Below, piece after piece: positions 34,420-45,333 of a DNA stretch of 64,000 nt; position 1 is the stretch's first letter; every line of letters starts with the position of its first letter. The notes below the pieces were generated by a model. The model saw only the letters and a program-made list of their open reading frames with translations, made no database searches and was not told the DNA's origin. The stretch is from Silene latifolia (taxonomy: Eukaryota > Streptophyta > Magnoliopsida > Caryophyllales > Caryophyllaceae): NCBI RefSeq assembly GCF_048544455.1, contig NC_133526.1, positions 2,930,001-2,994,000 on the forward strand, given 5' to 3'. The position numbers were made by a program, and so were the translations under genes.

Positions 34420-35371
34420 AAACGCATAATTAAATGATGAGTTATACAGTACAATTCTAGCCTATGTAGCTCGCAAATTTCACATGGGTTGTCGTAACAC
34501 TTAACCACAAATAGGGTATAGAAGTTGAATGAAAGGTGTGGTTGAGATGTATGAAATGAATCAAGCTTAATTATCCTTGAAGATGGTTGATCAATTTTAG
34601 AATTAAGGGTTAAAATTTAATTTTATAATTAAGGAAGAGCAGAAACAAATTATAACGAACTATATTATTAGCACTTTTATCGTTGTAGATCAAACACCCT
34701 CTTAATTCTAATAACCTCTTGTACCCGGCCCCCGGGGTTGTTTTTTCTCCACAAATTCTTATCTACCCTAAATCTTCTAATTTGAGAACGTAAATGGTCT
34801 GAACGCTATTCTAAGATGAAGTGAGTATGTCTAGGCCCACCCTTCTATCAATTTTCTCTAATAGCGGTAATCGAGCCGAGCTCGAGCTCGAATATGATCA
34901 AGTTCGGCTCATATTTTAAAAGTCGAGTACGAGCCACAACTTAATTATGATTGAGCTCTGCTCATGTTGTAAAAGTCGAATCTGAGACCGAACCCAAACT
35001 CTTGAAATAAAGGCTTAGGATCGGCTCATATAATATTTTACAAGCTCGAGCATTATTTTAATTCTAACGTAATTTTTGAGTTTAAAATTACATTTCAAAC
35101 TAATATATTTCCATTTATTAGTTTAAAATAATATTTCTTATGTTATTTTATTTTCTAAATCAATATTTTAATTATTTTATTATGAAACTGATATAATTTA
35201 AGTAAATATTAAGGATAAAAATTAAATAATCTAAAAAATAACGAGTTCAAGCGAGCTTTCATGTAGAACCTTAGTGTGATTGGGTTGGCTTGGCTCGAGC
35301 TCAATCTCGACCTGAGTATTAATCAAAACGGTTCCGAGACTTCGTCAAGCGGGCTCAACTCATTTACAACC
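34420..35371. other. Intergenic DNA with a degenerate CTCGAG-rich repeat
   Basis: No gene is seen. From about 34866 to 35340 words such as GAGCTCGAGCTCG and GGCTCGAG recur with AT-rich spacers. A related block in the opposite sense is at 60150-60295, so this is a dispersed repeat. Confidence 0.6.
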
Positions 35372-35374
35372 TTA

Positions 35375-35783
35375 GGCTCTGTTTGGCAAAACAACTCAAA
35401 AGGTAAATTTGAAAACCGAAAAGCTAATCAAACTCAAAAAGTAATCGATAAGGTAGTGAAAATTAGGAGCCGATAAGGTAATCGATTATATAAAAATGTG
35501 TTTGACAAACTAGCTGAAAAGGTAGCTGCTTTTGGTAAAATGACGTAAAAGGATATGAAAATTATTTAATATTATAGAATAAAGGGGTACAAAATGGAAA
35601 ATAAGTCATTTCAGGTACCTGATTTCTCAAATGCTACCTCAGGTAGCATTTCATTTCAGATACCTTATTTGACCAAATAAGCTACTTGCCAAACACTTGC
35701 AAAAAGATCAGGTAGCTGAAATTTTGGTCAAATAAGCTACTTTGGTCAAATAAGCTACCTGAAGTGTCGTGCTAAACGGAGCC
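35375..35783. mobile_element. Tourist-like MITE (PIF/Harbinger)
   Basis: A 409-bp element lies between TTA duplications (35372-35374, 35784-35786). Its ends GGCTCTGTTTGGCA and TGCTAAACGGAGCC are inverted repeats with one mismatch. The interior has repeated AAATAAGCTACCT-type words and no coding. Confidence 0.85.
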
Positions 35784-35786
35784 TTA

Positions 35787-36225
35787 GGCCCTGTTCTTTT
35801 CGACTAAAATTGTCTCAATCAATCAATCGAATCGAATCAATCAAACTTAATGGAGTCGAATCAATCAATCGAATCAATCAATCAATAATAATAAAAAGAT
35901 TATATTAATAATAATAAATATTATAATAAAAATAATACCAATAATAATAATAAATATTATTATAATATTATTCATTAATAATAATAATATATTAATATAA
36001 TCTAATAATAATAATCTAATAAGATATATAAAAAATAAAATATTAATATAATAATAAATATAGTAATAATAATAATAATATATTAGTAATATAAATGATA
36101 ACATTATTAATAATAATATAATATATTAATAATAATAACTAATAAATAATAATAATAATAATAATAATAACATAATAATAATAATAGGTCTAATATAATA
36201 ACTTATTAACATAATAATATTAAAT

Positions 36226-36256
<31 letters not shown>

Positions 36257-36749
36257 TGTGATTAATAATATTAATAATAATGAGTATATTAATAAAATAA
36301 TAAATAATAAATAATAAATTATTAATATAATAATATTAATAAATATGTTATGAATAATATTAATAATAATAAATATATTAATAAAATAATAAATATAATA
36401 TAATAATAATAATAATAATAATAATAAATGTATTAAATATAAATATAATAATATAAATAATACGAATTAATTATTAATAAATATAATAGTAATATAATAA
36501 ATATAATAATAATAATATAATAATAATAGTATAATAATAATAATAATAATAATAACAATAGTAAATACATTAATATAAAAATAATAATGATATCAATAAG
36601 AATAATAATAGTAATGTTGAAATAAACTAATATGAACTGAACTAGACTGAACTGAATTGAGCTGAACTGAACTGAACTGAACTGAATGGAGCTGAAATGA
36701 ACTAAACTGAACTTATTAGAACTGAAATTAAGTCCAAAAGAACATGGCC
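35787..36749. mobile_element. Tourist-like MITE with an (AAT)n-rich core
   Basis: A 963-bp element lies between TTA (35784-35786, shared with the previous MITE) and TTA (36750-36752). Its ends are GGCCCTGTTCTTTT and AAAAGAACATGGCC. The core is about 730 bp of AAT/ATAAT repeats (about 35880-36610), flanked by AATCAATCG repeats on the left and CTGAACTGAA repeats on the right. The same ends recur at 55470-55923 with a different repeat core. Confidence 0.85.
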
Positions 36750-36903
36750 TTAGTCTTCAAAGCAACTCGAGCCTCACCCACATAAACACGCCCACAAACA
36801 CAACACCAAAAACTTAAGTGGATAAAATTCGATCAAATCAAACACCACAAAACACAACCATACATACAATCTCCACCCAAAACAATTACACACAACAACA
36901 ACA

Positions 36904-38019
36904 ATGAAACTCTCATTAAAATTCCGGGAAGAAACTAAACACCAAAACCCATTAATACGAGCCAAAATCCCGGTTTCAATCCTCGGTTTACCATTCCTCT
37001 CCGGCATAATCGCCGGCGATTCATCCGACCTATCTTTCTCTCTCCGGTCCAACTTCTCAACCGGTCCATCTCTTTCTCTCTCTTACCACCCCACTCTCTC
37101 TCCTCAATCCACCATTTTCCCGCCATTTTCAGTCTCTTTAAAGTCCGGAATCGGCGTATTCGGGTCGCCCAAGGATTCCCCGTTAGTGTTTTCCGCGAGT
37201 TTTAACCCAAATTCGATTGCAAACCCTAGTTTCTCACTTTTTATAAAGCCTCAATTTGGGAATTTCTCGTTGTTTAAATCGGTTGATTCCGCGGGTTGTG
37301 GAGGAATTCGGGTTGATGGGCATGGGTTAAATTCGGGTTTGGGAAATGGGTCGGTGTCGGATTTTGTAAATGGTGTTGATTTGGGTGATGGGTCGGGTAA
37401 GCTGGGTAATGGGAGTGTTTTAAAAGGGTTGAAGATGGAGACCGCGAAAGGCGGGATTTTGTCGGGGATTTTCGTGGCGGCGAGGACGTCTATACCGGTT
37501 GCGAAACGGGCAGTGGTTAATTTTAGGTGGGGTGTTGATTTTCCGCCGGAAAATGTGGGGTCGAAAGCCGGGTTTCCGGTTTTGGTGCTGAATAAGGTGT
37601 CATTGGAGAGGGTTGATGAGGGGAAGGAGGAGAAGAAGAGGGACGAGGAGGCGAAAGCGAAAGCCGGGGATTTGGAGGTTTTGAAGGGAATGTGTGGGTG
37701 GATGAGGAGAGAAGTGGAGGATTTGCGTAAGGAGAATAGGGAGATGAGGGTGGCATTGGAGGGTTTGAGGTTGAAACCGGGTTCTCTTGTGAAAACTCGA
37801 GGTGAGGAAAGAGGGAAAGGAGGTAAGAAGGTGGTGCATTCGCCTCCTCCGAGTGTAGAGGGTGTCAGTGAGTTTGATAGATGGAGGAGTAACAAGAGTG
37901 GTAGCGGTAAAGGCGGTAATGGGATCGGTGTTGGTGTTGGTGTTGGTGAAGAGTGTGGAAATGGAGTGAGTGAGTTGGAGAATGAGTTACAGAAGGCTAT
38001 TAAGGCTGCTGCTGCGTAG
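36904..38019 (+). CDS. Conserved plant protein of unknown function, single exon
   Basis: A 371-residue intronless reading frame starts at the first ATG after an ACAACA-rich leader and stops with TAG. The N-terminus (MKLSLKFREE...LIRAKIPVSILGLPFLSGII) matches, from memory, a family of uncharacterised plant proteins starting MKxSLKFRE. Residues 40-125 look like alternating short beta-strands rich in Ser and Phe. Residues 225-265 are highly charged. A short coiled coil lies near 265-292 (MRREVEDLRKENREMRVALE). The tail has a Gly/Val run and an acidic end. No signal peptide or membrane helix is obvious. No function is assigned. High GC and a continuous frame of this length against AT-rich surroundings support a real gene. 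Confidence 0.88.
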   Translation: MKLSLKFREETKHQNPLIRAKIPVSILGLPFLSGIIAGDSSDLSFSLRSNFSTGPSLSLSYHPTLSPQSTIFPPFSVSLKSGIGVFGSPKDSPLVFSASFNPNSIANPSFSLFIKPQFGNFSLFKSVDSAGCGGIRVDGHGLNSGLGNGSVSDFVNGVDLGDGSGKLGNGSVLKGLKMETAKGGILSGIFVAARTSIPVAKRAVVNFRWGVDFPPENVGSKAGFPVLVLNKVSLERVDEGKEEKKRDEEAKAKAGDLEVLKGMCGWMRREVEDLRKENREMRVALEGLRLKPGSLVKTRGEERGKGGKKVVHSPPPSVEGVSEFDRWRSNKSGSGKGGNGIGVGVGVGEECGNGVSELENELQKAIKAAAA

Positions 38020-38405
38020 TAAACACGGTTTTAACGAGTGATGATGTGTCTGTTTTGTGAGTTGTGGTTCATGTTTGTTGTACATAAGAATCGAGCGCCT
38101 TTGCTTAGGTTGAATATGTTTTCTGTAGTTGTTATTGAGGTTTATCTTTTGATATAGTAACTGAAATGTAAGATTTCGGAAATCTGAGAATGTAGGAACT
38201 TACCTTAATAATGCAATGATGATTTTTCCTTAATTTCCTTATATTCTGCTCTAATGTTCTGTCATCTTGATTCTTCGACTGCAGTTACCTTATAAAGCAT
38301 TAAAGTTGTTAGTCTAACTAATTAGATAGATCTAATTGCGCATGAGCGTGATTGGGCCGAGGAATGGGGACTGAGCTTTAGCTTGAATTGTTTCAGTGTG
38401 AAATT

Positions 38406-39325
38406 TTTTTTTTTTTTTTTGCAAGGGAAACGTGATTTCTTTATATTAAATCCAACTCCGCCATTGTAAGGACGGAGGACGGAAAATCAGTTTCAGTACA
38501 AAGCTCCTCATTCGCGTTAGCACATAACCGCGCAACAAGGTGAGCCACTGTATTCCCTCCACGTTTCACATGAAGTGTTTCACGCAAATCAAACAACAAA
38601 GAAAAACTACAAATGTCTCTAATGCACAAACCAAAGCTATTTCTATCAAACGAACTATTTCGAACCGCTTGTACCACATTGAGGGCGTCGGACTCCAACG
38701 AAATACACGTCACATTCAGACGTCTCGCCACCTCCAATCCAAAAAGCATCGCCTTGGCCTCCGCTACCTCAACCGTCCAACGAGCATAGCATCTCCTACT
38801 CGCGATAAAGACCACCATTCCTTCCGAATCCCTCCCCACCACACCAAGCCCGATCTCATCATCATTTAACACGGCTGCATCAGAGTTGATTTTAATCACC
38901 CCCGACACCGGTCGTTTCCAGCCACTGTCTCCAAGAGCATCACCATGCCTCCTACTCTCACACATCTCGCTCACATCCAGGCAACTTTGATAATCCGAGA
39001 CCATGCGCACAAGCCCCAGAGTAATAACATCGGGATTGGGTCGCTCCTCCTCAAAAATTCTCGCGTTTCTGATTGACCAGATTGCCCATAAAATTGCAAG
39101 GAACCGCCCTCTTTCCACCTTCTCAATGCTCCTCAACGCCTCCAAAAACCATCTCACAAAACAGCTGGTCGATAGACTATCCAACACTTCCATCATTCCA
39201 CTCGCTGTCCAAATATCCCTGGCCCACGAGCATTGAAACAGGGCATGTAGCACCGTTTCATTCGCATTGTCACAGAAGTCACAGGTATTATTGTCGCAGC
39301 AATGTCTACGGAATAGATTCTCCTT
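38406..39325 (-). mobile_element. 5'-truncated LINE, 3' end with RNase H
   Basis: On the minus strand an open frame (stop near 38441) shows a zinc-binding reverse-transcriptase motif: Cys pairs, then NETVLHALFQCSWARDIW. A plant RNase H-like domain follows (VIKINSDAAVLNDDEIGLGV...EAKAMLFGLEVA...SDALNVVQAV). This is the C-terminus of the plant L1-type ORF2. A 16-20-nt poly(A), seen as T's at 38406-38421, follows on the same strand. Endonuclease and RT core are absent, as in most truncated LINE copies. I found no convincing target duplication. Confidence 0.88.
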
Positions 39326-39481
39326 GTGTGTTTCTTTAGCGCGTTCACAGGATAGGCCATGTCAGCTTGGATTGCTGGATAACAAGCTCAAATAGAAATG
39401 CCATGTGTGTTTGTTTAGCTCGTTCACGAATAGGCCACGACAGCTTTGCTTATTAAACAGTAGCTCAAATAGATATGCCAT
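39326..39481. repeat. Two-copy tandem duplication next to the LINE 5' end
   Basis: Copies 39326-39404 and 39405-39481 share GTGTGTTT.TTTAGC.CGTTCAC, ATAGGCCA, ACAG and AGCTCAAATAGA.ATGCCAT, with about 80% identity. The truncated LINE begins exactly at the left border of copy 1. Confidence 0.75.
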
Positions 39482-39727
39482 GAATGCTCGTATTATTTGC
39501 AGTCTGCTGCTGTTTTATTATCGAAGAGATTGACCACCTGATTCATCAAAATCAGCTCCTACAACCAGTTAGTAATCAACCAATGCAGGATCATTACACA
39601 ATGCTCGAGGCTAGAGGCCATGTGAATGGCAATATAAAAGTCAAATATTTGGGGGATAAACAAACAGTGAGTCCACGATGCATCCAGTTTAACTGGCCCT
39701 GAAGTCAGAAAGTTTATCTCGTGGATG

Positions 39728-39799
39728 AGGGCCCAACCGGGTTCGAACCGGTGACCTCTTGATCTGCAGTCAAATGCTCTACCACTGAGCTATGGACCC
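39728..39799 (-). tRNA. tRNA-Cys (GCA)
   Basis: A 72-nt cloverleaf on the minus strand. The acceptor GGGTCCA pairs with TGGGCCC (one G-T). The D arm is AGCTCAGTGGTAGAGC, the anticodon arm TTGACTGCAGATCAA with anticodon GCA, and the T arm CCGGTTCGAACCCGG. Discriminator base is T. No intron; CCA is not encoded, as usual for a nuclear gene. A and B box promoter words are intact. A short T run follows within 30 bp. It could be a plastid-derived copy, but the sequence reads as a normal nuclear tRNA-Cys. Confidence 0.95.
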
Positions 39800-40381
39800 C
39801 TTTGTTTTATAGTTTTTTATTTTGTTTATTTGTTAGTGAAACTTGTACCAATTGTTTCTAAACCTTCACGGCTGCACTACCCACCCATACTGATTTATAA
39901 ATAATACATCTCATCTAGTGATAATTGTAAACAAAATATGAAGTACGGAGTATAACTTAAGCTACTAAAGTTATTATAAAATTGACAATTCACAAATTTC
40001 ACACCATTATCAATCAAACCATTAAAATGAATTACTGGAAAATATACGAGTATCAATAAAAAAATAAAAAAATACTCGTATAAAACGAACTTACTCAAGT
40101 ATATCGTAAAATATTCCTTCCGGTAACAATTTTTCTAACATAATGTTCGCTATTTCAAGTAGCTAGCATCCGTCTTACACAACATTAACATAGAACCGTT
40201 ATTAATTAAAGCAAAATCTCAAATGTCTGATACCGAACCGAAAACCGAATAGGCGAAAATTGCCTAGAATAAAGAATGGTAGAAGGAGAAGTAAGCAAAA
40301 AGATCGAGAGATCGAAACCTCCCACCCACACTTGAAAAATGCTTTCCAATTGATTCAAGTTGACAAAATCACAAAACTTTC

Positions 40382-40389
40382 TATAAATA
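40382..40389 (+). promoter_or_regulatory. TATA box of the PIRL gene
   Basis: TATAAATA lies 56 bp upstream of the ATG at 40445 in an AT-rich leader. Spacing suits a short 5' untranslated region. Confidence 0.55.
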
Positions 40390-40444
40390 CAAAATCATCA
40401 ACTTTACTCAATTGGGTGATTCTAAAATTGAGAAACTGATAAAA

Positions 40445-42673
40445 ATGAAGCACCCAATTGAGGAAAATCAACAACTTTCTCAAATTTCTGATGATATTTC
40501 AATTTCTGATTTGGGTTCTTCATCCATTACTCAATCATCTTTTGGTCAGTCCCTTTTTATTTATTTTTATTAAGTTCTTAATTAATTACTCTTTTTACTG
40601 TTAGATTATGTATGAAATTGCTCTATGTATGTCAATATGATTCTCCGTTCATTTCATTTTCATACGTTTATTTAATAAATGTGATGAGAGTATGATTTAT
40701 CGTCATGGTTTGACTTTTTGTTCCGTTCATCTACCCTTTCTGTTCATTGAGTGGCGGAACCAGGATTTAAAGTTAGCGCATAAAATGTCAGCGGGACGAA
40801 CTATTCATGCAATTGAGTAAATTAGATAAATGTTCGGAAATTTTAACTAAAAGTTTCAAAATTTTCATTGGTGTGGCCGATTACCCACTGCGTTTTTATG
40901 AGAATTGGGATTATATGGTAAAATTTCATGTGTAAATATGAGATGAAAAAGATAATACTCCATCAGTCCCGGTCAATTGTTGTCCTTTGGTTTTGGCAGA
41001 AAGACCAACGAAAGAGGAGAAAGCCAATTACTAAATGACAAGTGGACTAACCATGTAGTGTTAGTCCAGTGGTAGGCGGGTTAAATCTTGAAGCTTGCAG
41101 AAATGCAGGAGTTGAGAGGTCCCGGTTCGACTACTAGCTGGGGCGATGATCACTTGGCCACTGCAGCCCCAAAGGGGTGGCTTACATGGTCCATGTGGTG
41201 GTGCGGGAATGCATGGGCCCGGGGGATTCAACCCCCTCGTCATCAAAAAAAAAAAAAAAAAAAAAAATACAAGTGGACCAAATTGGGTGTGAATGATCAA
41301 ATTGTTCATCAATTTCATTCTTGAAATAGAAAGGACAATAATTGAATGACACACCCCAAAATGGAATAGGACAACAAATGACCGGGACAGAGGGAGTAGC
41401 TTTTTTAACTCCCGAATGTGGATATGTTGTTACACTAATTTAGTGTAAAACTGTTTTACACGACACGAATGTAGTATAATTTAATGTTGAGGGTTTGGTA
41501 AAGTTCAAATCTTACCTAAAGTTTGCTTGGTGATGATATTGCTTAATGTAGGAAGTGGAAGTACTGAAAAGATGAATCTCATTAAGGTGGCTGCTCTTTT
41601 CGAGTACTTTGCCGAAAATGGTGCAACAGTTCTTGATCTTCAAGGAAAGTTAGTTGATAAAGTAGAGTGGCTTCCTTTATCCCTTGTGAAATTGTCCGAT
41701 TTGACTGAAATTAACCTATCAAAAAACGAAATCATGGCGCTTCCAGCGAACATAGGCGAGCTCAAAGCGTTGCTAAAGTTTGACATCCACTCGAACCAGC
41801 TCATTAACCTTCCCGGGTCAATTGGGGAGCTCTTGAATCTTACCTACATTGATCTTCATGCAAATAGGCTAAAGTCGCTTCCTGATTCCTTTGGCAATTT
41901 AGTAGGACTTATTTTTCTTGATTTGAGCTCGAATAAGTTCACTCAGTTGCCTCAGTCGATTGGCGGTCTTACCTCATTGGAGAAGTTAGATCTTAGATCG
42001 AATGAGCTTGAAGAGCTTCCTTGTGCTATTGGTTCATGCATATCACTGTTGGAATTACGGGTAGATTTTAATTTTCTGAAAGTTCTTCCTGAGACGATTG
42101 GGAATCTTGGAAGTCTTAAGATTTTGACTTTACGCTACAATCGCGTGAAGAATCTGCCTACAACGATGGGCAGTCTTCAAAGTCTTGAAGAAGTGTACCT
42201 CAGCTTTAACGAGCTTGAATCCATACCCGAGTCTTTGTGTTCAATCATAAAATTGAGAAAATTGGACATTGGGAACAACTTTGTCGATCTCACTTCCTTG
42301 CCAAGCTCAATTGGCGACCTTGCAATGCTCGAGGAACTCGACATAAGCTATGATCAAATAAAAGTTCTACCAGGATCGTTCAAGTTCTTATGTAGTCTTC
42401 GAGTTTTTCATGCTGATGAAACTCCGCTTGTAATTCCTCCTAGAAACGTTGCAAACATGGGAGCTCAGGTAACTATTTAGTTCTTAATATGGTTTATTAA
42501 TCGGTTTAGGTGCTGTAATATCTTCATTCTTTTCCTGTATTCAGGCTGTTGTCCAATACATGGCCGAGCTCAAGTCTAGTCCAGACACACTTCCAAACCG
42601 AATCATGCCGAAAAAGAGTGGATTTTGGTCCTGCATTCTATCGTGTTTTTGCCTCAACGAACTACTCCCTTAA
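40445..42673 (+). CDS. Plant intracellular Ras-group-related LRR protein (PIRL type)
   Basis: Three exons with GT-AG borders and consistent phase (40445-40544, 41552-42468, 42545-42673) give a 381-residue protein. After an acidic and Ser-rich N-terminus of about 35 residues and a short helical segment (KVAALFEYFAENGATVLDLQ) come about ten LRRs. They have the 23-residue Ras-group spacing, for example LPDSFGNLVGLIFLDLSSNK and LPQSIGGLTSLEKLDLRSNE. A C-terminal cap has VVQYMAELKSS and ends KKSGFWSC...LNELLP, with several Cys. There is no signal peptide, membrane helix or kinase domain, so it is likely intracellular, as known for PIRLs. PIRLs are implicated in pollen and gametophyte development; the exact member is not resolved. 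Intron 1 holds a Stowaway-like MITE with a nested SINE. Confidence 0.92.
40958..41396. mobile_element. Stowaway-like MITE in PIRL intron 1, carrying a SINE
   Basis: The element lies between TA duplications (40956-40957, 41397-41398). Its ends CTCCATCAGTCCCGGTCA and TGACCGGGACAGAGGGAG are inverted repeats that continue into TTGTTGTCCT/AGGACAACAA. Without the SINE it is about 208 bp, a normal Stowaway size. Confidence 0.85.
41051..41268 (+). mobile_element. tRNA-derived SINE nested in the Stowaway-like MITE
   Basis: A 13-bp duplication ACAAGTGGAC.AA (41038-41050, 41269-41281; one mismatch) flanks the element. Inside are an A-box-like TTAGTCCAGTGGTAGGCGGG and a B box GGTCCCGGTTCGACTAC. A tRNA-unrelated part and a poly(A) tail of about 24 A follow. 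All SINE hallmarks are present. Confidence 0.88.
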
Positions 42674-43163
42674 AAGGCGAGCAGGTAATGTAATGGAGCG
42701 CTGATACTCATGATATGGGTTCAAACTCGTCTGCATTGAAATTGCCCTCACAGACCAAGGCTTGTCCTCGGTACCAAATAAATAAAGGGCAATTTGAAGC
42801 AGAATCCAAATTCCCTATCCCTCGACCCTCCCTGTATATTACTCTGCACTTATTTAACTCCTTACAATTTCTGATTAAAGACCGTTGTATGAACCATGAT
42901 TGTAAAACGGATCCAAGTCCTTACGGTCTTAAATAAGATGTATCGATTTACTTGTTACCCTTTGTGTTCTGTACAAATTCTTGGTTGAGCCATCTGAACT
43001 CTGAACTGATTCCTGTAACATATAATAAGCATTGTTGTATATATTCTCTTCACAATCTCATACTTGCTGAAGTTTTGTAACAACCATGTATTAGACCTCA
43101 ACTATTTTGCCTCCGAAATGAGCCGACGTTTGTACTGAATAGTGATTTCACTTTGGTGTTGAA
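42674..43163. other. 3' flank of the PIRL gene
   Basis: Likely 3' untranslated region and intergenic spacer. No gene or repeat could be supported. Confidence 0.5.
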
Positions 43164-43471
43164 GAGTTGCTCTTGTGATGGTGAAACTATATTTGGAGTA
43201 AATTAGGTGATTTGTCACAAATTTTCAAATTTATCGATTTTCAATACATAACTCTACTAGCTTTCCATTATAGGATTTCGAGTTTGAATAACCAGCAAGT
43301 CTTACTTGTGCCGTCAAGCTTGCAACGACTCAAAACTATCTATGTGGGGGTAGATAAGACAAAACAGATCACTACTTCATAAGCACTCTGCTTTTGTCTT
43401 ATCACCCCATATGGATAGTACAAAAAATTCATGTTTCAAGCTTGCGACGGATACACCATCACAAATGAGAA
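43164..43471. mobile_element. CTTGTGACGG-family MITE, copy C, with an internal hairpin
   Basis: The left end GCTCTTGTGATGGTG and the right end CACCATCACAAATGAGAA are inverted versions of the family end. At 43335-43418, CTATCTATGTGGGGGTAGAT, then AAGACAAAACAGA, faces TCTGCTTTTGTCTTATC and CCATATGGATAG, a hairpin with a loop of about 16 nt. Borders are approximate. The 45 bp after the right end match those after copy B (49431), so the shared unit is larger than the MITE. Confidence 0.55.
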
Positions 43472-43615
43472 TATGTTGAATAACAATATTTTGTTGAATT
43501 GGTAAAGAAACTAAATCAAGGTCTCATTCTGCATAACATGTACTCCGACTTAACATATTCTTTAGGATTTACTAAAATACAATACTCCGACTTAACATAT
43601 TCTTTAGGTTCCTTA

Positions 43616-44110
43616 TCAATTACGAGACCAGTGAAAAATGAAACGAACTTTTTTCCAGTAAAGGGTTTGACATTCCTCAGGAACAGCAAGTAAATTCTTC
43701 TTTGTAACCGGAACATTCAACGGGTACTCGACATTAAAATCTTCTAATTGATGCATCCAACAAGGATGGGTTAGTTGCCTATCACAATTGTTCTCCTCTT
43801 GTTTCATAGACAAATTTTCGCACAGGTACTGCAAACGCAAAAGCAAATAACTTATTTGATTAATATTAGGCTCTCCACCCCCTTCACTAACAGTAGAAAC
43901 AAGGCATTGCAATGCAAATAACTTATGATCCAAATAAACAATGGGGTATAAGCTGCAATACTTTTTCCAGGTCTTAGATAAGATGGATGCTCGTGCAGAA
44001 TCTTCTAAAGGAAGACGAGATAATATGTTAACTATCACATCCTTTGGTAATTGTGAAATACAATCCAAATTCTCAATTCCATGAACATCTTTACTGTCGG
44101 GAAACGCCAT
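43616..44110 (-). CDS. Short F-box protein gene
   Basis: A 164-residue frame starts at the ATG at 44110, placed right after an acceptor-like TTGTGCAG, so the leader is probably spliced. Residues 15-55 are an F-box: LDCISQLPKDVIVNILSRLP, then EDSARASILSKTWKKYCSLYP. The rest is not recognisable as LRR, FBD or kelch and ends KKVRFIFHWSRN. F-box proteins recruit substrates to SCF ubiquitin ligases through SKP1; full plant F-box/FBD proteins are usually 350-450 residues, so this is a truncated copy or the first exon of a longer gene. A possible 43-bp leader exon (45158-45116, bordered by AG and GT) lies upstream, beyond a Helitron. Confidence 0.65.
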   Translation of the reverse strand: MAFPDSKDVHGIENLDCISQLPKDVIVNILSRLPLEDSARASILSKTWKKYCSLYPIVYLDHKLFALQCLVSTVSEGGGEPNINQISYLLLRLQYLCENLSMKQEENNCDRQLTHPCWMHQLEDFNVEYPLNVPVTKKNLLAVPEECQTLYWKKVRFIFHWSRN

Positions 44111-44353
44111 CCCTGCACAACCCCATACAAGACTTTGTTGATTAAAACAATTGTAATGCAAGACTAACTGAAAATTGAATAGCTTATGGAATTCACTAAG
44201 CGGAGGGAGAATTAAACAAAGGTAAACAAATGACGGAATCACTTGACAATAGTTCCAAGATCAACTACCAAGTACTCTATCACACATTTTTAATAAACTA
44301 ATTTTATTTTATTCCAACAATCAGGTATATTTGAGCATCAATTATAATAACAT

Positions 44354-44386
<33 letters not shown>

Positions 44387-44403
44387 AATAATAATAATAA
44401 TAA

Positions 44404-45039
44404 CTAGTTTTCAACTCGTGTAATTTGCACGAGTATGAATTTATAATCACTGAAATCACTGTAAATATTTAAAAAATGGTAAGTAATATACATGGATATT
44501 TTAATTTGTATTTCTTTTATATATTGATAATAGAATAAAACACGTGCTAAATTTGCAAGGGATTGAAACTTGCACATGTTTTAAATATGTGATATAAACC
44601 CCACAAATTTGGTGTTATAACATGAAACATAGTATATAGTATATAATATATAATAAATGCAATATATGGAAAATAATAAAAAGCAAACAATATAAATATC
44701 GCTATAAAATGGAAATAGTTATCAAATTTGAAAAGGGTTTACAATCAAATTGAAGAAACATAATTGTAGAATTAACGAAAATAGTCTAATATTATTCCAA
44801 ATGCCAAATGTTGGAAAATTTCATGGTAGACTACATTAGTTGTTGTATTCGAATAATTAAATCAGTACGTTCCGAACAATTTCGCAAATAACATCATAAC
44901 AGACGTTATTTTGTAATTAATTCCGTAGTTTTCTCTGTGGGACCCGTATTTCCGGAATTTAAAAAAATTTAAAAAAACCTTGCTATGATGACGTGGCTGC
45001 ATATAAATCCTTTAAATGTTCTTGTTTTATTAAGATGAG

Positions 45040-45040
<1 letters not shown>
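44404..45040 (-). mobile_element. Non-autonomous Helitron in a TAA microsatellite
   Basis: On the minus strand the element starts A|TCTCATCTTAATAAAAC and ends with hairpin CTCGTG...CACGAG followed by TTGAAAACTAG|T. This is the 5' TC, 3' hairpin-CTRR and A/T insertion rule of Helitrons. Both flanks are TAA/AAT repeats, so it inserted inside a microsatellite. It is 637 bp with no Rep/Hel coding. It sits in the probable leader intron of the F-box gene. Confidence 0.8.
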
Positions 45041-45070
<30 letters not shown>

Positions 45071-45333
45071 GTAAGAAAAACCGTAATAATAATAAAAAAA
45101 TCGGAGATGACATACCTGGGAGTTGATATTGGTGATCAATGAATCAGAAATTCCACACCTGAATTTATGGGAAAGCATGAAACAATTAGTGTACTTAAAT
45201 AAAATTTGAAAAAGAAAGAAATAGATTCTTTTCTCGATTTTTTTAAAGTTGTATCCAAATGAAGTAACATTTCTAGTATTAGTAAGAGTTGCTTAAGACC
45301 GAGACGGAAATCTTAATATGAGTCTAATACTTA

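Noticed and set aside
35874-36104. Ile-rich frame near 35.9 kb
   Set aside because: Product of the (AAT)n core of a MITE.
36935-37895. Long minus-strand frames opposite the unknown single-exon gene
   Set aside because: Ser/Pro-rich shadows of a GC-rich coding strand; the plus frame carries the conserved start.
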